A DNA stretch of 34,703 nucleotides from an uncultured Oscillibacter sp. (lineage in GTDB: Bacteria > Bacillota > Clostridia > Oscillospirales > Oscillospiraceae). This document shows positions 1-7,822 of the stretch, piece by piece. The notes beneath the pieces were generated by a model. That model was not told where the DNA came from. It searched no databases and saw only the letters and a program-made list of their open reading frames with translations. Every line of letters begins with the position of its first letter. The first letter of the stretch is position 1. The DNA lies in assembly GCA_910589315.1 (NCBI GenBank), contig CAJUTB010000027.1, forward strand, positions 1-34,703. The letters run 5' to 3'. The position numbers were made by a program, and so were the translations under genes.

Positions 1-218
1 GCCGCCTTTCGCTTTTCGCCCATGAGCTCATTGATCTGCTCAAAGGACACTACCACATCGCCGGGATCGGGCTTTGCGGGCCCGGCCTGTTCCTGCTGAG
101 GTGTGGGAGCGGCGGCCTGTTCGGGAGCCGGGGCCTGGGGCTGGCCAGCCGTTACAGACTCGGGAGCCTCCGGGATTTTTTTCTCACCGGGGCCCGTGTT
201 CAGTTTGTCATCTGCCAT
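1..218 (-). CDS. Unknown protein, N-terminal part only (runs off the window)
   Basis: Reading from the ATG at 218 on the minus strand gives about 72 residues that begin MADDKLNTGPGEKK and run off position 1. An AGGAGG ribosome-binding site lies just upstream (about 227-232). Residues 14-52 are a low-complexity stretch rich in Pro, Ala, Glu and Gln; after it comes a short ordered-looking segment (VVVSFEQINELMGEKR) where a folded domain may begin. I do not recognise the family. Similar acidic, Pro/Ala/Glu-rich starts occur in proteins of conjugative elements of gut Clostridia, which would fit the transposase remnant next door, but this is inference. Confidence is for the existence of the gene, not a function. 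Confidence 0.7.
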   Translation of the reverse strand, partial: MADDKLNTGPGEKKIPEAPESVTAGQPQAPAPEQAAAPTPQQEQAGPAKPDPGDVVVSFEQINELMGEKRKA

Positions 219-305
219 TCATTAACCTCCTTTTCGTTAAAGTTGCACAAATTTCAGGCTTAAATTTCTGTAATTATTTTTTGCCTCCTTCCTGTCTACC
301 CACGC

Positions 306-338
306 AAAAAAGCCGCCCGGTTTTGATGGCCGGACGGC
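306..338 (-). terminator. Rho-independent terminator, minus strand
   Basis: On the minus strand a 9-bp stem (330-338 with 312-320, one G-U pair) with a 9-base loop is followed by a run of six T (306-311). No gene is visible on the minus strand between here and 860, so its gene may have been lost, or it may act as an attenuator ahead of the gene starting at 218. Confidence 0.7.
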
Positions 339-464
339 CTTTCAGCGTAATGTGATAGATCAAATATTATTTTTGTTGTTGGTAGGCTCCGAAAAGCCTT
401 GTATTTGCGGTTTTCCTAATTTATATGGCCCTTATGTGAACACGACCTAAGACGATCCAGAGGG

Positions 465-821
465 ATGGTTGATGCTGCTCCTGAGGCGAAGGAGTATTGC
501 ACAAACAAATACTTGGATGTGATCTTTCCGGGGAAGCATATTTACGACATCCACAATAAGAATGACACCTTCACGGTGGAAGGTGTCAATGTTGATTTAC
601 GCCATTATATCCCTACTCTGGCTCGGCGGAGCAGATGTTTTCCCAGAAAGCTAGAGAATCTTCAGGCGGTTCTTGCTGTTTTCGTTCAGGTCTACAACCG
701 TTTCGGCTTCCAGAAAGAACGCTATCGCTCACGTCATCCGGGGGACTACTCTCCCTTTTGCTCTCTCTGGCTTGTTTTAACTCTGTGTTTGGACACTCCG
801 AAATTCATAAGGGGGGATTGA
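465..821 (+). pseudogene. Transposase remnant (IS1-like, C-terminal part)
   Basis: The reading frame (open from 420, first ATG 465) keeps only the end of a transposase. It has the block TFTVEGVNVDLRHYIPTLAR at residues 36-55, then RRSRCF and a C-terminal segment with VFVQVYNRFG, which I recall from IS1-family-like transposases of Firmicutes. The N-terminal DNA-binding part and the first catalytic acids of a DDE enzyme are missing, so it cannot be active. The last 35 or so residues (from SRHPGDY) look unlike the family and may be read-through after a frameshift. No terminal inverted repeats were found. The remnant stops inside the riboflavin-operon promoter. The transposase call is fairly safe; the family is from memory. 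Confidence 0.6.
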
Positions 822-846
822 CAAATCCCCGAGCTGGTGATATCCT
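818..846 (+). promoter_or_regulatory. Sigma-A promoter of the riboflavin operon
   Basis: TTGACA (818-823), 17-bp spacer, TATCCT (841-846). Predicted start near 853, 11 bases before the FMN riboswitch. The -35 box overlaps the stop of the transposase remnant and sits largely in the loop of a 7-bp inverted repeat (813-819 with 824-830). Confidence 0.75.
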
Positions 847-863
847 ATGTGCAATTGAATCAG

Positions 864-973
864 GATCTTCAGGGCGGGGCGCAATTCCCCACCGGTGGTA
901 ACAGCCCACGAGCCGTAAGGCATGATTCGGTGAAACTCCGAAGCCGACCGTACAGTCGGGATGGAAGAAGATC
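864..973 (+). promoter_or_regulatory. FMN riboswitch (RFN element)
   Basis: P1 is formed by GATCTTC (864-870) and GAAGATC (967-973). Between them lie the conserved RFN blocks: AGGGCGGGG, the ACCGGTGGTAA junction, CCACGAGCC, GATTCGGTGAAACTCCGAA, and CCGACCGTACAGTCGGGATG. It binds FMN and, by family knowledge, lowers expression of riboflavin genes when FMN is plentiful. A terminator follows 36 bases later, so control is probably by premature termination. Confidence 0.96.
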
Positions 974-1008
974 GTATCGCGCAGACGCTTTGTCTGCGCC
1001 CATGCGCG

Positions 1009-1047
1009 CGCTCTGGATGTTTTACAACATTCGGAGCGTTTGTGTTT
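1009..1047 (+). terminator. Riboswitch-controlled terminator
   Basis: A 13-bp stem (1009-1021 with 1026-1038, two G-U pairs) with a 4-base loop and a T-rich tail (1039-1047). It stands between the FMN riboswitch and ribD, as expected for the expression platform. A separate 8-bp perfect hairpin (979-986 with 992-999) precedes it and may be part of the switching structure. Confidence 0.8.
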
Positions 1048-1127
1048 AGGTGCAGAACTTTGCGCCGCCGTTTCACGATGTCTTGAACGATCGGTTTCAA
1101 GGCATCTTTTTTGTTAGGAGGCGAAAA

Positions 1128-2225
1128 ATGAACGACGGCAATTTTATGCATATGGCCATCGACCTGGCCCGCCAGGGCCGTCCGTCGCCCAATCCATATG
1201 TGGGGGCGGTTATTGTCCGGGAAAACCGCGTGATTGGCCAGGGATGGCATGTGCGCTGCGGAGAGCTCCACGCAGAACGCCACGCACTGGCAAACTGTAC
1301 GGAATCCCCTGCGGGCGCGACGCTGTACGTCACCCTGGAACCGTGCTGCCACCAAGGCCGCCAGCCGCCCTGCACCAGCGCGATTCTGGAAGTCGGCATC
1401 AAACGGGTGGTTATCGGTTCCCCCGACCCAAACCCGTTGGTAGCCGGAAAAGGAATCGGAATTTTGCGGGAAAACGGCGTGGAAGTGACCGAAAACGTTC
1501 TGCGTTCGGAATGCGACGCGCTGAACCAGGTGTTTTTCCACTATATCCGAACCAAGCGTCCTTACGTGGTGATGAAGTACGCCATGACGCTGGACGGTAA
1601 AATAGCAGCCTATACCGGCGCGTCCCAGTGGATTACCGGCGAAGCGGCCCGCCGCCGCGTTCACGAGGACCGAAACCGCTATACGGCCATTCTGGCGGGC
1701 GTAGGCACCGTGCTGGCGGACGACCCGCTGCTGACCTGCCGCATCGAGGGAGGACACAATCCCATCCGCATAATCTGCGACAGCCATTTGCGGACGCCCT
1801 TGGACAGTCAGATCATCCGGACAGCGAGAGAAGTTCCCACGATTTTGGCTGTCTGCGGAGCCGCGGAGGAAAAAATGGCCGCCTGTGAAGCCGCGGGCTG
1901 TCAGGTCTGGACACTTCCGTCCAAAGAGGGACAAGTAGACCTTGCCGCCCTGATGGACCGCCTGGGAACGGCGGAAATCGACAGCATTTTGCTGGAAGGC
2001 GGCGGCACGCTGAATTGGTCCATGCTGGAAGCGGGACTCGTCCGGCGGGTACAAGCCTATATTGCGCCGAAAATTTTCGGTGGAAACGCCAAAACGCCCG
2101 TCCAGGGACAGGGAGTTGCGCTTCCAGCGGAGGCGTTTCGTCTGACGGGAATCAATCTGACGCAAATCGGAGAAGATATTTTGCTGGAAGGGGAGGTTGA
2201 TGCAAATGTTTACGGGAATCGTTGA
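1128..2225 (+). CDS. ribD: Bifunctional riboflavin deaminase/reductase RibD
   Basis: RibD carries out two steps of riboflavin synthesis: deamination of the pyrimidine made from GTP, then NADPH-dependent reduction of its ribosyl chain. The 365-residue product has an N-terminal deaminase domain (about 1-145) with the zinc site HAE (H48, E50) and PCC...PPC (C73, C82), and a C-terminal reductase domain (about 148-360) that starts with YVVMKYAMTLDGKIA. Length is normal for the family. The ATG at 1128 was chosen because AGGAGGCG lies 5-12 bases upstream; a longer reading from the GTG at 1050 would start inside the terminator region. It is the first gene after the FMN riboswitch and its end overlaps ribE by 20 bases. 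Confidence 0.97.
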   Translation: MNDGNFMHMAIDLARQGRPSPNPYVGAVIVRENRVIGQGWHVRCGELHAERHALANCTESPAGATLYVTLEPCCHQGRQPPCTSAILEVGIKRVVIGSPDPNPLVAGKGIGILRENGVEVTENVLRSECDALNQVFFHYIRTKRPYVVMKYAMTLDGKIAAYTGASQWITGEAARRRVHEDRNRYTAILAGVGTVLADDPLLTCRIEGGHNPIRIICDSHLRTPLDSQIIRTAREVPTILAVCGAAEEKMAACEAAGCQVWTLPSKEGQVDLAALMDRLGTAEIDSILLEGGGTLNWSMLEAGLVRRVQAYIAPKIFGGNAKTPVQGQGVALPAEAFRLTGINLTQIGEDILLEGEVDANVYGNR

Positions 2226-2850
2226 GGAAATCGGAACCATCCGGGCGGTGCGGCGGGGCGTTCATTCGTCCATCCTGTCCGTTGAGGCGGAAACCGTGCT
2301 GCACGATTTGAAAACGGGCGACAGCGTGGCGGTAAACGGCGTATGCCTGACGGCAACCAGCGTTGGCGCGCCGGGCTTCACCGCCGACGTGATGCACGAA
2401 ACCCTGGACCGTTCCACCTTGGGGACGCTGGTTCCCGGAAGCCGTGTGAACCTGGAACGGGCGATGTCTGCAAACGGACGCTTCGGCGGGCATATCGTCT
2501 CCGGCCACATCGACGGTCCCGGCACGATTCTCCAAACCCGCCGGGATGACAACGCCGTTTGGTACACGATTGAGGCTGCTCCGGCGTTGATGCGGTATAT
2601 TGTAGAAAAGGGTTCCATTGCCATCGACGGCATCAGCCTGACGGTAGCGGCGGTGGGGGAGACGTGGTTTTCAGTTTCCGTCATCCCCCACACGGCGGAC
2701 TCTACCACCATGAACGGCAAAAAGCCGGGAGACCTGGTGAATCTGGAAACCGATATTCTTGGCAAATACGTCGAAAAGCTGCTGCACCCGCAGCCCGGCG
2801 GCTCAGAGAGCAAGCTGACCCTTAAATTCCTGGCCCAAAACGGATTTTAG
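2206..2850 (+). CDS. ribE: Riboflavin synthase alpha chain RibE
   Basis: Riboflavin synthase dismutates two molecules of 6,7-dimethyl-8-ribityllumazine to riboflavin and a pyrimidine that is recycled. The product (214 residues) begins MFTGIVEEIG, the canonical start of the family, and contains two lumazine-binding barrels, the second opening around SGHIDGPG. Three in-frame starts compete: TTG 2197, ATG 2200 and ATG 2206. The last was chosen because it gives the family N-terminus and lies 9 bases after GGGGAGG (2190-2196); the other two are too close to that site. The start overlaps the end of ribD, so the two are probably translationally coupled. Some databases call this gene ribC. Confidence 0.96.
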   Translation: MFTGIVEEIGTIRAVRRGVHSSILSVEAETVLHDLKTGDSVAVNGVCLTATSVGAPGFTADVMHETLDRSTLGTLVPGSRVNLERAMSANGRFGGHIVSGHIDGPGTILQTRRDDNAVWYTIEAAPALMRYIVEKGSIAIDGISLTVAAVGETWFSVSVIPHTADSTTMNGKKPGDLVNLETDILGKYVEKLLHPQPGGSESKLTLKFLAQNGF

Positions 2851-2869
2851 AAGCATGGAGGAAGCTATT

Positions 2870-4069
2870 ATGTTTGAATACAGTACGATTGAAGAAGCCT
2901 TGGAGGAACTGCGGCAGGGCCGTTTGATTCTCTGCACCGACGACCCGGACCGGGAGAATGAGGGGGATTTTATCTGCGCCGCCCAGTTCGCCACCACGGA
3001 AAATGTAAACTTTATGGCCGTCCACGGCAAGGGCCTGATTTGTATGCCCATGTCATCGGAGTATGTAAAGAAGCTGCAATTTCCCCAGATGGTCAGCGAC
3101 AATACCGACAACCACGAAACAGCCTTCACGGTCTCCGTTGACCACGTTTCCACCACAACCGGCATTTCCGCCGCCGAGCGGTCCGTCACAGCGATGAAGT
3201 GCGTGGAGGAGGGGGCAAAGCCCCAGGACTTCCGCCGTCCGGGCCACATGTTCCCGCTGCTGGCGAAGCCGAACGGCGTCCTGGAGCGCAACGGGCACAC
3301 CGAGGCCACCGTGGACCTTCTGCGTCTGGCGGGGCTGAAAACGTGCGGGCTATGCTGCGAAATCATGCGGGAGGACGGTACGATGATGCGCGCTCCGGAG
3401 TTGCAGGAGAAGGCCCGGGAATGGGGTTTGAAATTTATTACCATCAAGGACCTGCAAAACTACCGCAAGCGGCATGAGGTTCTGGTGGAGCAGGTGGCGG
3501 CGGCAAAAATGCCCACAAAATACGGCGACTTCATCGCCTACGGCTACCGAAACCTCCTCAACGGTGAACATCACGTCGCGCTGGTCAAGGGCGATATTGG
3601 GGACGGAGAAAAGCTGCTGTGCCGCGTCCACTCCGAATGCCTCACCGGCGACGCCTTCGGCTCCCGCCGCTGCGACTGCGGCGAACAGCTGGCGTCCGCC
3701 CTCCGGCAGATCGAGGCCGAGGGCCGGGGCGTTCTGCTGTATATGCGCCAGGAGGGCCGGGGCATTGGCCTTTTGAACAAGCTGAAAGCCTACGCCCTTC
3801 AGGAACGGGGCATGGATACCCTGGAAGCAAACCTCGCGCTGGGCTTTGCCGGGGACCTGCGGGAATATTATATCGGCGCGCAGATTCTCCGGGACCTGGG
3901 GGCCAAAACCCTCCGGCTGCTGACCAACAACCCGGACAAGGTTTACCAGCTGGCGGATTTTGGTCTGGAAATCATTGAGCGGGTGCCGATTCAGATGCAG
4001 GCAACCCAGGACGACCTGTTTTACTTGCAGACCAAACAGCGTCGTATGGGTCATATTTTGAACTATTGA
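2870..4069 (+). CDS. ribBA: 3,4-DHBP synthase / GTP cyclohydrolase II fusion RibBA
   Basis: This fusion provides both precursors of riboflavin: the four-carbon unit from ribulose 5-phosphate and the pyrimidine from GTP. Of 399 residues, about 1-200 form DHBP synthase (DDPDRENEGDF at 24-34, RPGHMFPL at 123-130, GHTEA with H143), and about 205-399 form GTP cyclohydrolase II, with zinc ligands C257, C268 and C270 in HSEC...CDCG and the YMRQEGRGIGL block at 291-301. Neither half lacks a key residue that I can see. The start at 2870 is preferred over the ATG at 2855 because GGAGGAAG (2857-2864) fits it. It follows ribE by 19 bases. Confidence 0.97.
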   Translation: MFEYSTIEEALEELRQGRLILCTDDPDRENEGDFICAAQFATTENVNFMAVHGKGLICMPMSSEYVKKLQFPQMVSDNTDNHETAFTVSVDHVSTTTGISAAERSVTAMKCVEEGAKPQDFRRPGHMFPLLAKPNGVLERNGHTEATVDLLRLAGLKTCGLCCEIMREDGTMMRAPELQEKAREWGLKFITIKDLQNYRKRHEVLVEQVAAAKMPTKYGDFIAYGYRNLLNGEHHVALVKGDIGDGEKLLCRVHSECLTGDAFGSRRCDCGEQLASALRQIEAEGRGVLLYMRQEGRGIGLLNKLKAYALQERGMDTLEANLALGFAGDLREYYIGAQILRDLGAKTLRLLTNNPDKVYQLADFGLEIIERVPIQMQATQDDLFYLQTKQRRMGHILNY

Positions 4070-4091
4070 TAAAAAACAGGAGGAAATCACC

Positions 4092-4559
4092 ATGAAAAAG
4101 TTTGAAGGAAAATTAACCGCAGAACGTATCCGCGTGGGCATTGTCGCCGCCCGGTTTAACGAATTCATTGTCTCCAAGCTGCTGAGCGGCTGCGAGGACG
4201 GTCTTGTCCGCCATGGCGTGCAGGAGGAGGATATTGCCGTGGCGTGGGTGCCTGGGGCGTTTGAAATCCCGCTGATTGCGTCGAAGATGGCGTCCAGCGG
4301 AAAATATGATGCGGTGATAGCCCTGGGGGCCGTCATCCGGGGTAGTACCAGCCACTATGATTATGTGTGCAGCGAGGTTTCCAAGGGAATTGCGTCTGTG
4401 TCTTTGAATAGTGGGATTCCGGTGCTGTTCGGCGTTTTGACCACGGACACCATTGAGCAGGCCATTGAGCGGGCCGGAACCAAGGCGGGCAATAAGGGAG
4501 CCGAATGCGCCGAGGGCGCGATTGAGATGGTGAACCTGATTCGTTCTCTGGAGGCGTAA
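4092..4559 (+). CDS. ribH: 6,7-dimethyl-8-ribityllumazine synthase RibH
   Basis: Lumazine synthase condenses the pyrimidine from RibD with the four-carbon unit from RibBA, giving the substrate of RibE. The 155-residue product is of standard length and shows RFNEF (21-25), PGAFEIP (54-60) and GAVIRGSTSHYDYV (79-92); H88 is at the position of the catalytic histidine of the Bacillus enzyme. AGGAGG sits a few bases before the ATG, 22 bases after ribBA. It is the last gene of the riboflavin operon. I see no strong terminator after it; the next promoter starts 31 bases downstream. Confidence 0.97.
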   Translation: MKKFEGKLTAERIRVGIVAARFNEFIVSKLLSGCEDGLVRHGVQEEDIAVAWVPGAFEIPLIASKMASSGKYDAVIALGAVIRGSTSHYDYVCSEVSKGIASVSLNSGIPVLFGVLTTDTIEQAIERAGTKAGNKGAECAEGAIEMVNLIRSLEA

Positions 4560-4589
4560 CGGGACTACTACAAAATTTTCAGTAGATGC

Positions 4590-4618
4590 TTGACATTCCA
4601 TAGGGCAGCGTGTATACT
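4590..4618 (+). promoter_or_regulatory. Sigma-A promoter of the HAAS/PadR pair
   Basis: TTGACA (4590-4595), exactly 17 bases, TATACT (4613-4618): a near-consensus promoter 53 bases before the start codon at 4671. It separates this pair from the riboflavin operon. Confidence 0.85.
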
Positions 4619-4670
4619 GACCATAGGATTACTGATTTTTTTACAGTAGTTTATGGAAAGGAGCGGTCCT

Positions 4671-5438
4671 ATGGAATCATCGAATTATCTGCGCCGTCTG
4701 GCCTGGGAGGCCCGCTGGAGGCTTCCGAAGGAGGAGGCCGAGGAGATCATTGCGGACTATACGGAACTTCTGGAGGGCGATTCCCGCTCTTCAAAAGAGC
4801 TTTTCCGGGATCTGGGCACGCCCCGGCAGGCGGTGCGCCTGCTGGACGAGAAGGATGACGCCTATCGCAGATGGCTCGCCACCCTTGCGGTGTTGACGCT
4901 CTATATTGGCGTGCCCTGGGTGTGTCTGTTTACCCAGAACCACCACGCCAATTATGCGATTTTTCTGCTGCTTCTGGGCGCGGCGTCGTCCATCCGCTGG
5001 TTTCGCCGTACCGAACAGGAGAACCCGCCGGAAAAAACGCCTCTGCCCCGCGGCCTGCGGCCCCTTCTGGCGTTACAGGCGGCGGCGGTTTGCGTTGTGA
5101 TTGCCGGCTGGAGCGGGATAATTGCCGTTTTGAATGGCGCAGGATGGATACTTCCCAGTCAGATGGGGGTCCTTTCGGCATGGATATTCCGTTTGGCGGG
5201 AACTGCGGCCGCAGGAATTGGCCTGTTTGGCGTGATACGCGCCAGGATGTCCGACCGCCGCTGGATTACGCTGTATACATTTGGAATGATGACCGTGGTT
5301 CTCTGCGTGCAGTTTTTAGCCCATACAAGCAGTATGAACCTGGACGAAAGCCTTTTCGCATGGCATATGCTGCTGTTAAAACGCAGCGTCCTCACCCTGG
5401 CGGCGGGATTGATTGCATCCGGGGTGGCGATATGCTGA
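4671..5438 (+). CDS. HAAS-domain membrane protein (DUF1700-like)
   Basis: The 255-residue product has a soluble N-terminal part (about 1-65) with the pattern WEARWRLPKEEAEEIIADY and DLGTPRQAVRLL, as in the HAAS / DUF1700 helical domain found beside PadR regulators. After it come roughly six hydrophobic segments (about residues 69-87, 92-107, 125-150, 165-185, 200-220 and 230-253), so it is an integral membrane protein. Substrate and role are unknown; in related loci the HAAS domain is thought to sense or relay signals with PadR. Start 4671 is supported by GGAAAGGAG at 4655-4663; a shorter upstream choice at 4653 has no site. Its stop overlaps the padR start (ATGCTGA), showing coupling. Confidence 0.8.
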   Translation: MESSNYLRRLAWEARWRLPKEEAEEIIADYTELLEGDSRSSKELFRDLGTPRQAVRLLDEKDDAYRRWLATLAVLTLYIGVPWVCLFTQNHHANYAIFLLLLGAASSIRWFRRTEQENPPEKTPLPRGLRPLLALQAAAVCVVIAGWSGIIAVLNGAGWILPSQMGVLSAWIFRLAGTAAAGIGLFGVIRARMSDRRWITLYTFGMMTVVLCVQFLAHTSSMNLDESLFAWHMLLLKRSVLTLAAGLIASGVAIC

Positions 5439-5734
5439 AGAAGGATTTAATCACGCTTTGCCTTCTGCATCTGCTCTCCCAGGGGGACGAATACGGCTAC
5501 GAAATCCTGTCCCGGCTTCACGAGGCGTTCCCGGATACCCAGGAGAGCGCGATATACGCCCTGCTGCGGAAGCTGTGCAAGGACGGATACAGCGAGAGCT
5601 ATCAGGGCCGGCAGTCGGAAGGCCCGCCCCGGAAATATTACCGGCTCACGCCGTCGGGGAACCGGAGACGGGAATTTCTGCTTTCAGAGTGGCGGAATAT
5701 GTGCAGGGCCATCGAGGCCCTTGGAATCGAATAA
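5432..5734 (+). CDS. PadR-family transcriptional regulator
   Basis: The 100-residue product is a compact PadR-type winged-helix protein: LITLCLLHLLSQGDEYGYEI near the N-terminus, then SAIYALLRKLCKDGY (recognition helix and wing region) and PPRKYYRLTPSG, the family signature before the C-terminal helix. PadR regulators usually bind the promoter of their own operon and respond to membrane or phenolic stress; that is family knowledge. The ATG lies inside the last codons of the HAAS gene, so both are made from the promoter at 4590. The usual order in Firmicutes is padR first; here it is second. The expected target is the promoter at 4590-4618. Confidence 0.92.
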   Translation: MLKKDLITLCLLHLLSQGDEYGYEILSRLHEAFPDTQESAIYALLRKLCKDGYSESYQGRQSEGPPRKYYRLTPSGNRRREFLLSEWRNMCRAIEALGIE

Positions 5735-5737
5735 GGG

Positions 5738-5772
5738 GGAAACGGAGGAAGGGGAACCCTTCCTCCGTTTCC
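5738..5772 (+). repeat. Perfect 16-bp hairpin after padR
   Basis: Arms 5738-5753 and 5757-5772 are fully complementary with a 3-base loop. It starts 4 bases after the padR stop. There is no T-run on either side, so it is not a standard intrinsic terminator, though it could stabilise the 3' end of the message or act with a factor. The remaining 5773-5976 holds no gene; two 0A-like boxes lie at 5838-5865. Confidence 0.7.
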
Positions 5773-5976
5773 GCGCCGTCTCCGGGAAGGAAATCAAGAC
5801 GGAAATAGGGAGAATTTTCGCGCTCATTTTTGTACTCTCCGACAAAAATCATCGGATTTCCGACATTTGGTCATTCCGCCGATTCCGCCCGGACGGGTTT
5901 CACATATATAATATCCCTGCCACATATGTTAATCATGTCCGCACGATCTGGAAGCGGAGAAACGAGGAGTTACAAA

Positions 5977-7716
5977 ATGGATATTTTTTCCCTTTTCACC
6001 CTCTGCGGCGGCCTGGCCTTTTTCCTCTACGGCATGAACACGATGTCCAAGAGCCTGGAAAAAATGGCCGGCGGCAAATTGGAACGCCTGCTCAAACGCA
6101 TGACCTCCAACCCGATAAACGGCCTGCTTCTGGGCGCGGGCATTACCATTGCGATTCAGTCCTCGTCCGCGGTGACGGTGATGATGGTGGGCCTGGTAAA
6201 CTCCGGCGTCATGGAGCTGGGGCAGACCATCGGCGTCATCATGGGCTCCAACATCGGCACCACGTTGACGGCCTGGATTTTGTCCCTCACGGGTCTGAAA
6301 AGCGAGAGCTTTTTCCTGAATCTCCTGAAACCGGAAAATTTCTCGCCGCTGTTCGCGCTGGCGGGCATCATGCTGATCATGGGCAGCAAAAAGCAGCGGC
6401 GGCGGGACGTGGGCCGGATTCTCATCGGCTTTGCCATCCTCATGTATGGCATGGAGCTGATGAAACAGTCCGTCAGCCCCCTGGCGGATATGCCGGAGTT
6501 TTCCAGCATTCTCACCGCCTTTACCAATCCCCTCCTGGGGGTGTTGGTGGGCGCGGTCTTTACCGGCGTTATCCAGTCCTCCGCCGCGTCGGTGGGCATT
6601 TTGCAGGCCCTGGCCTTGACCGGTTCCATTACTTACGGTATGGCCATCCCGATCATCATGGGACAGAATATCGGCACCTGTGTCACGGCCCTGATTTCCT
6701 CCATCGGCGTCTCCCAGGGGGCGAAGCGGGTCTCCGTCATTCACATTTTCTTCAACGTTATCGGTACCACCGTGGGCCTGATTCTCTTTTACGGCGGCAG
6801 CCTCATTTTCCACTTTGCGTTTCTGGAAGGAACCATCGACGCCGTGGGAATCGCCCTGTGCCATACGATTTTCAACGTCGGAACGACGGCTCTGCTCCTG
6901 CCGTTCTCCCGCCAGCTGGAACAGCTGGCGCGGGGAACCGTGCGGGAGAAGACAAAACCGGAAACGGCCTTCCTGGACCCGCTGCTGATGCGGACTCCCG
7001 GCGCGGCGGTCAGCGAGTGCGTTTCCATGACCAACCGCATGGGCGCGCTGGCTCAGAAAAATCTTCTCCGCTCCCTCCAGCAGCTGACGGATTACGACGC
7101 TGGGCGGGAGGAAAAAATACAGCAGGGAGAGGACAAGCTGGACTTGTTTGAGGACCGCCTCGGAAATTATCTGGTGCAGATTTCCCAGCACGGCCTTTCG
7201 ATGGACGACATTCACACCGTCTCCCGTCTCCTGCACGCCATCAGCGACTTTGAGCGCATTGGAGACCATGCCAAAAACATTCAGGATTCGGCCAGGGAGC
7301 TTCAGGAAAAGGAGCTTCAGTTCTCCGACGCCGCGAAAGCGGAGCTGAAGGTTTTGATGGAGGCTCTGGAAGCGACGTTAAAAGTCACCATTGACAGCTT
7401 CCAGGCGGACGATCCCCAGGCGGCCCGCGCCGTGGAACCCTTGGAGGAGACCATCGACCAGCTCATAGCAGAGATCCGCGCCCGGCACATTCACCGCCTG
7501 CAATGCGGGGAATGTACCATTCAGCTGGGGTTCATTCTCAACGACCTGCTGACGAATTTGGAGCGGGTTTCCGATCACTGCTCCAATATTGCGGTATCGG
7601 TCATTGAGGAGCGGACCGCAGGCACAGAACGCCATGCCTATTTGCATGATATGAAAGCCGCCAGCGAGTTTGCCGCCAGCTTTGAAAAGGAATTGAAAAC
7701 GTACAAGCTGCCGTAA
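5977..7716 (+). CDS. Na+/phosphate cotransporter, NptA/PNaS type with PhoU-like domain
   Basis: The 579-residue product is an integral membrane carrier of the Na/Pi-cotransporter II family, which imports phosphate with sodium. Two inverted-repeat transport units are visible, each with the family motif: QSSSAVTV (61-68) and IQSSAASVGI (about 192-201). After the last membrane helix (about residue 310) comes a soluble, helical, PhoU-like region (about 345-560) with ISDFERIGDHAKNI and LTNLERVSDHCSNI, as in bacterial family members. Start 5977 follows GAGGAG (5964-5969) by 7 bases and gives the short hydrophobic N-terminus normal for the family; the longer reading upstream is not supported. A good TATAAT (5907-5912) lies upstream but without a convincing -35 box. 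Confidence 0.93.
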   Translation: MDIFSLFTLCGGLAFFLYGMNTMSKSLEKMAGGKLERLLKRMTSNPINGLLLGAGITIAIQSSSAVTVMMVGLVNSGVMELGQTIGVIMGSNIGTTLTAWILSLTGLKSESFFLNLLKPENFSPLFALAGIMLIMGSKKQRRRDVGRILIGFAILMYGMELMKQSVSPLADMPEFSSILTAFTNPLLGVLVGAVFTGVIQSSAASVGILQALALTGSITYGMAIPIIMGQNIGTCVTALISSIGVSQGAKRVSVIHIFFNVIGTTVGLILFYGGSLIFHFAFLEGTIDAVGIALCHTIFNVGTTALLLPFSRQLEQLARGTVREKTKPETAFLDPLLMRTPGAAVSECVSMTNRMGALAQKNLLRSLQQLTDYDAGREEKIQQGEDKLDLFEDRLGNYLVQISQHGLSMDDIHTVSRLLHAISDFERIGDHAKNIQDSARELQEKELQFSDAAKAELKVLMEALEATLKVTIDSFQADDPQAARAVEPLEETIDQLIAEIRARHIHRLQCGECTIQLGFILNDLLTNLERVSDHCSNIAVSVIEERTAGTERHAYLHDMKAASEFAASFEKELKTYKLP

Positions 7717-7779
7717 AACGGGGCCGGCGGAACGCAGCCGGAACCGTCCGGATTTTGCATCAGGAACGGAACGCGAAAC

Positions 7780-7822
7780 GCCCGCCTGGAAATTGGATTT
7801 CCAGGCGGGCATTCGTTTGTTT
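7780..7822 (+). terminator. Bidirectional terminator between convergent genes
   Basis: A 13-bp perfect stem (7780-7792 with 7798-7810), 5-base loop, then ATTCGTTTGTTT on the plus strand. It ends transcription of the phosphate carrier and, on the other strand, probably that of the M23 peptidase whose stop codon is at 7821. Confidence 0.85.

Noticed and set aside
777..2240. 487-residue open frame on the minus strand across ribD
   Set aside because: It is the mirror of the real ribD codons in a GC-rich genome; no family resemblance and no ribosome site.
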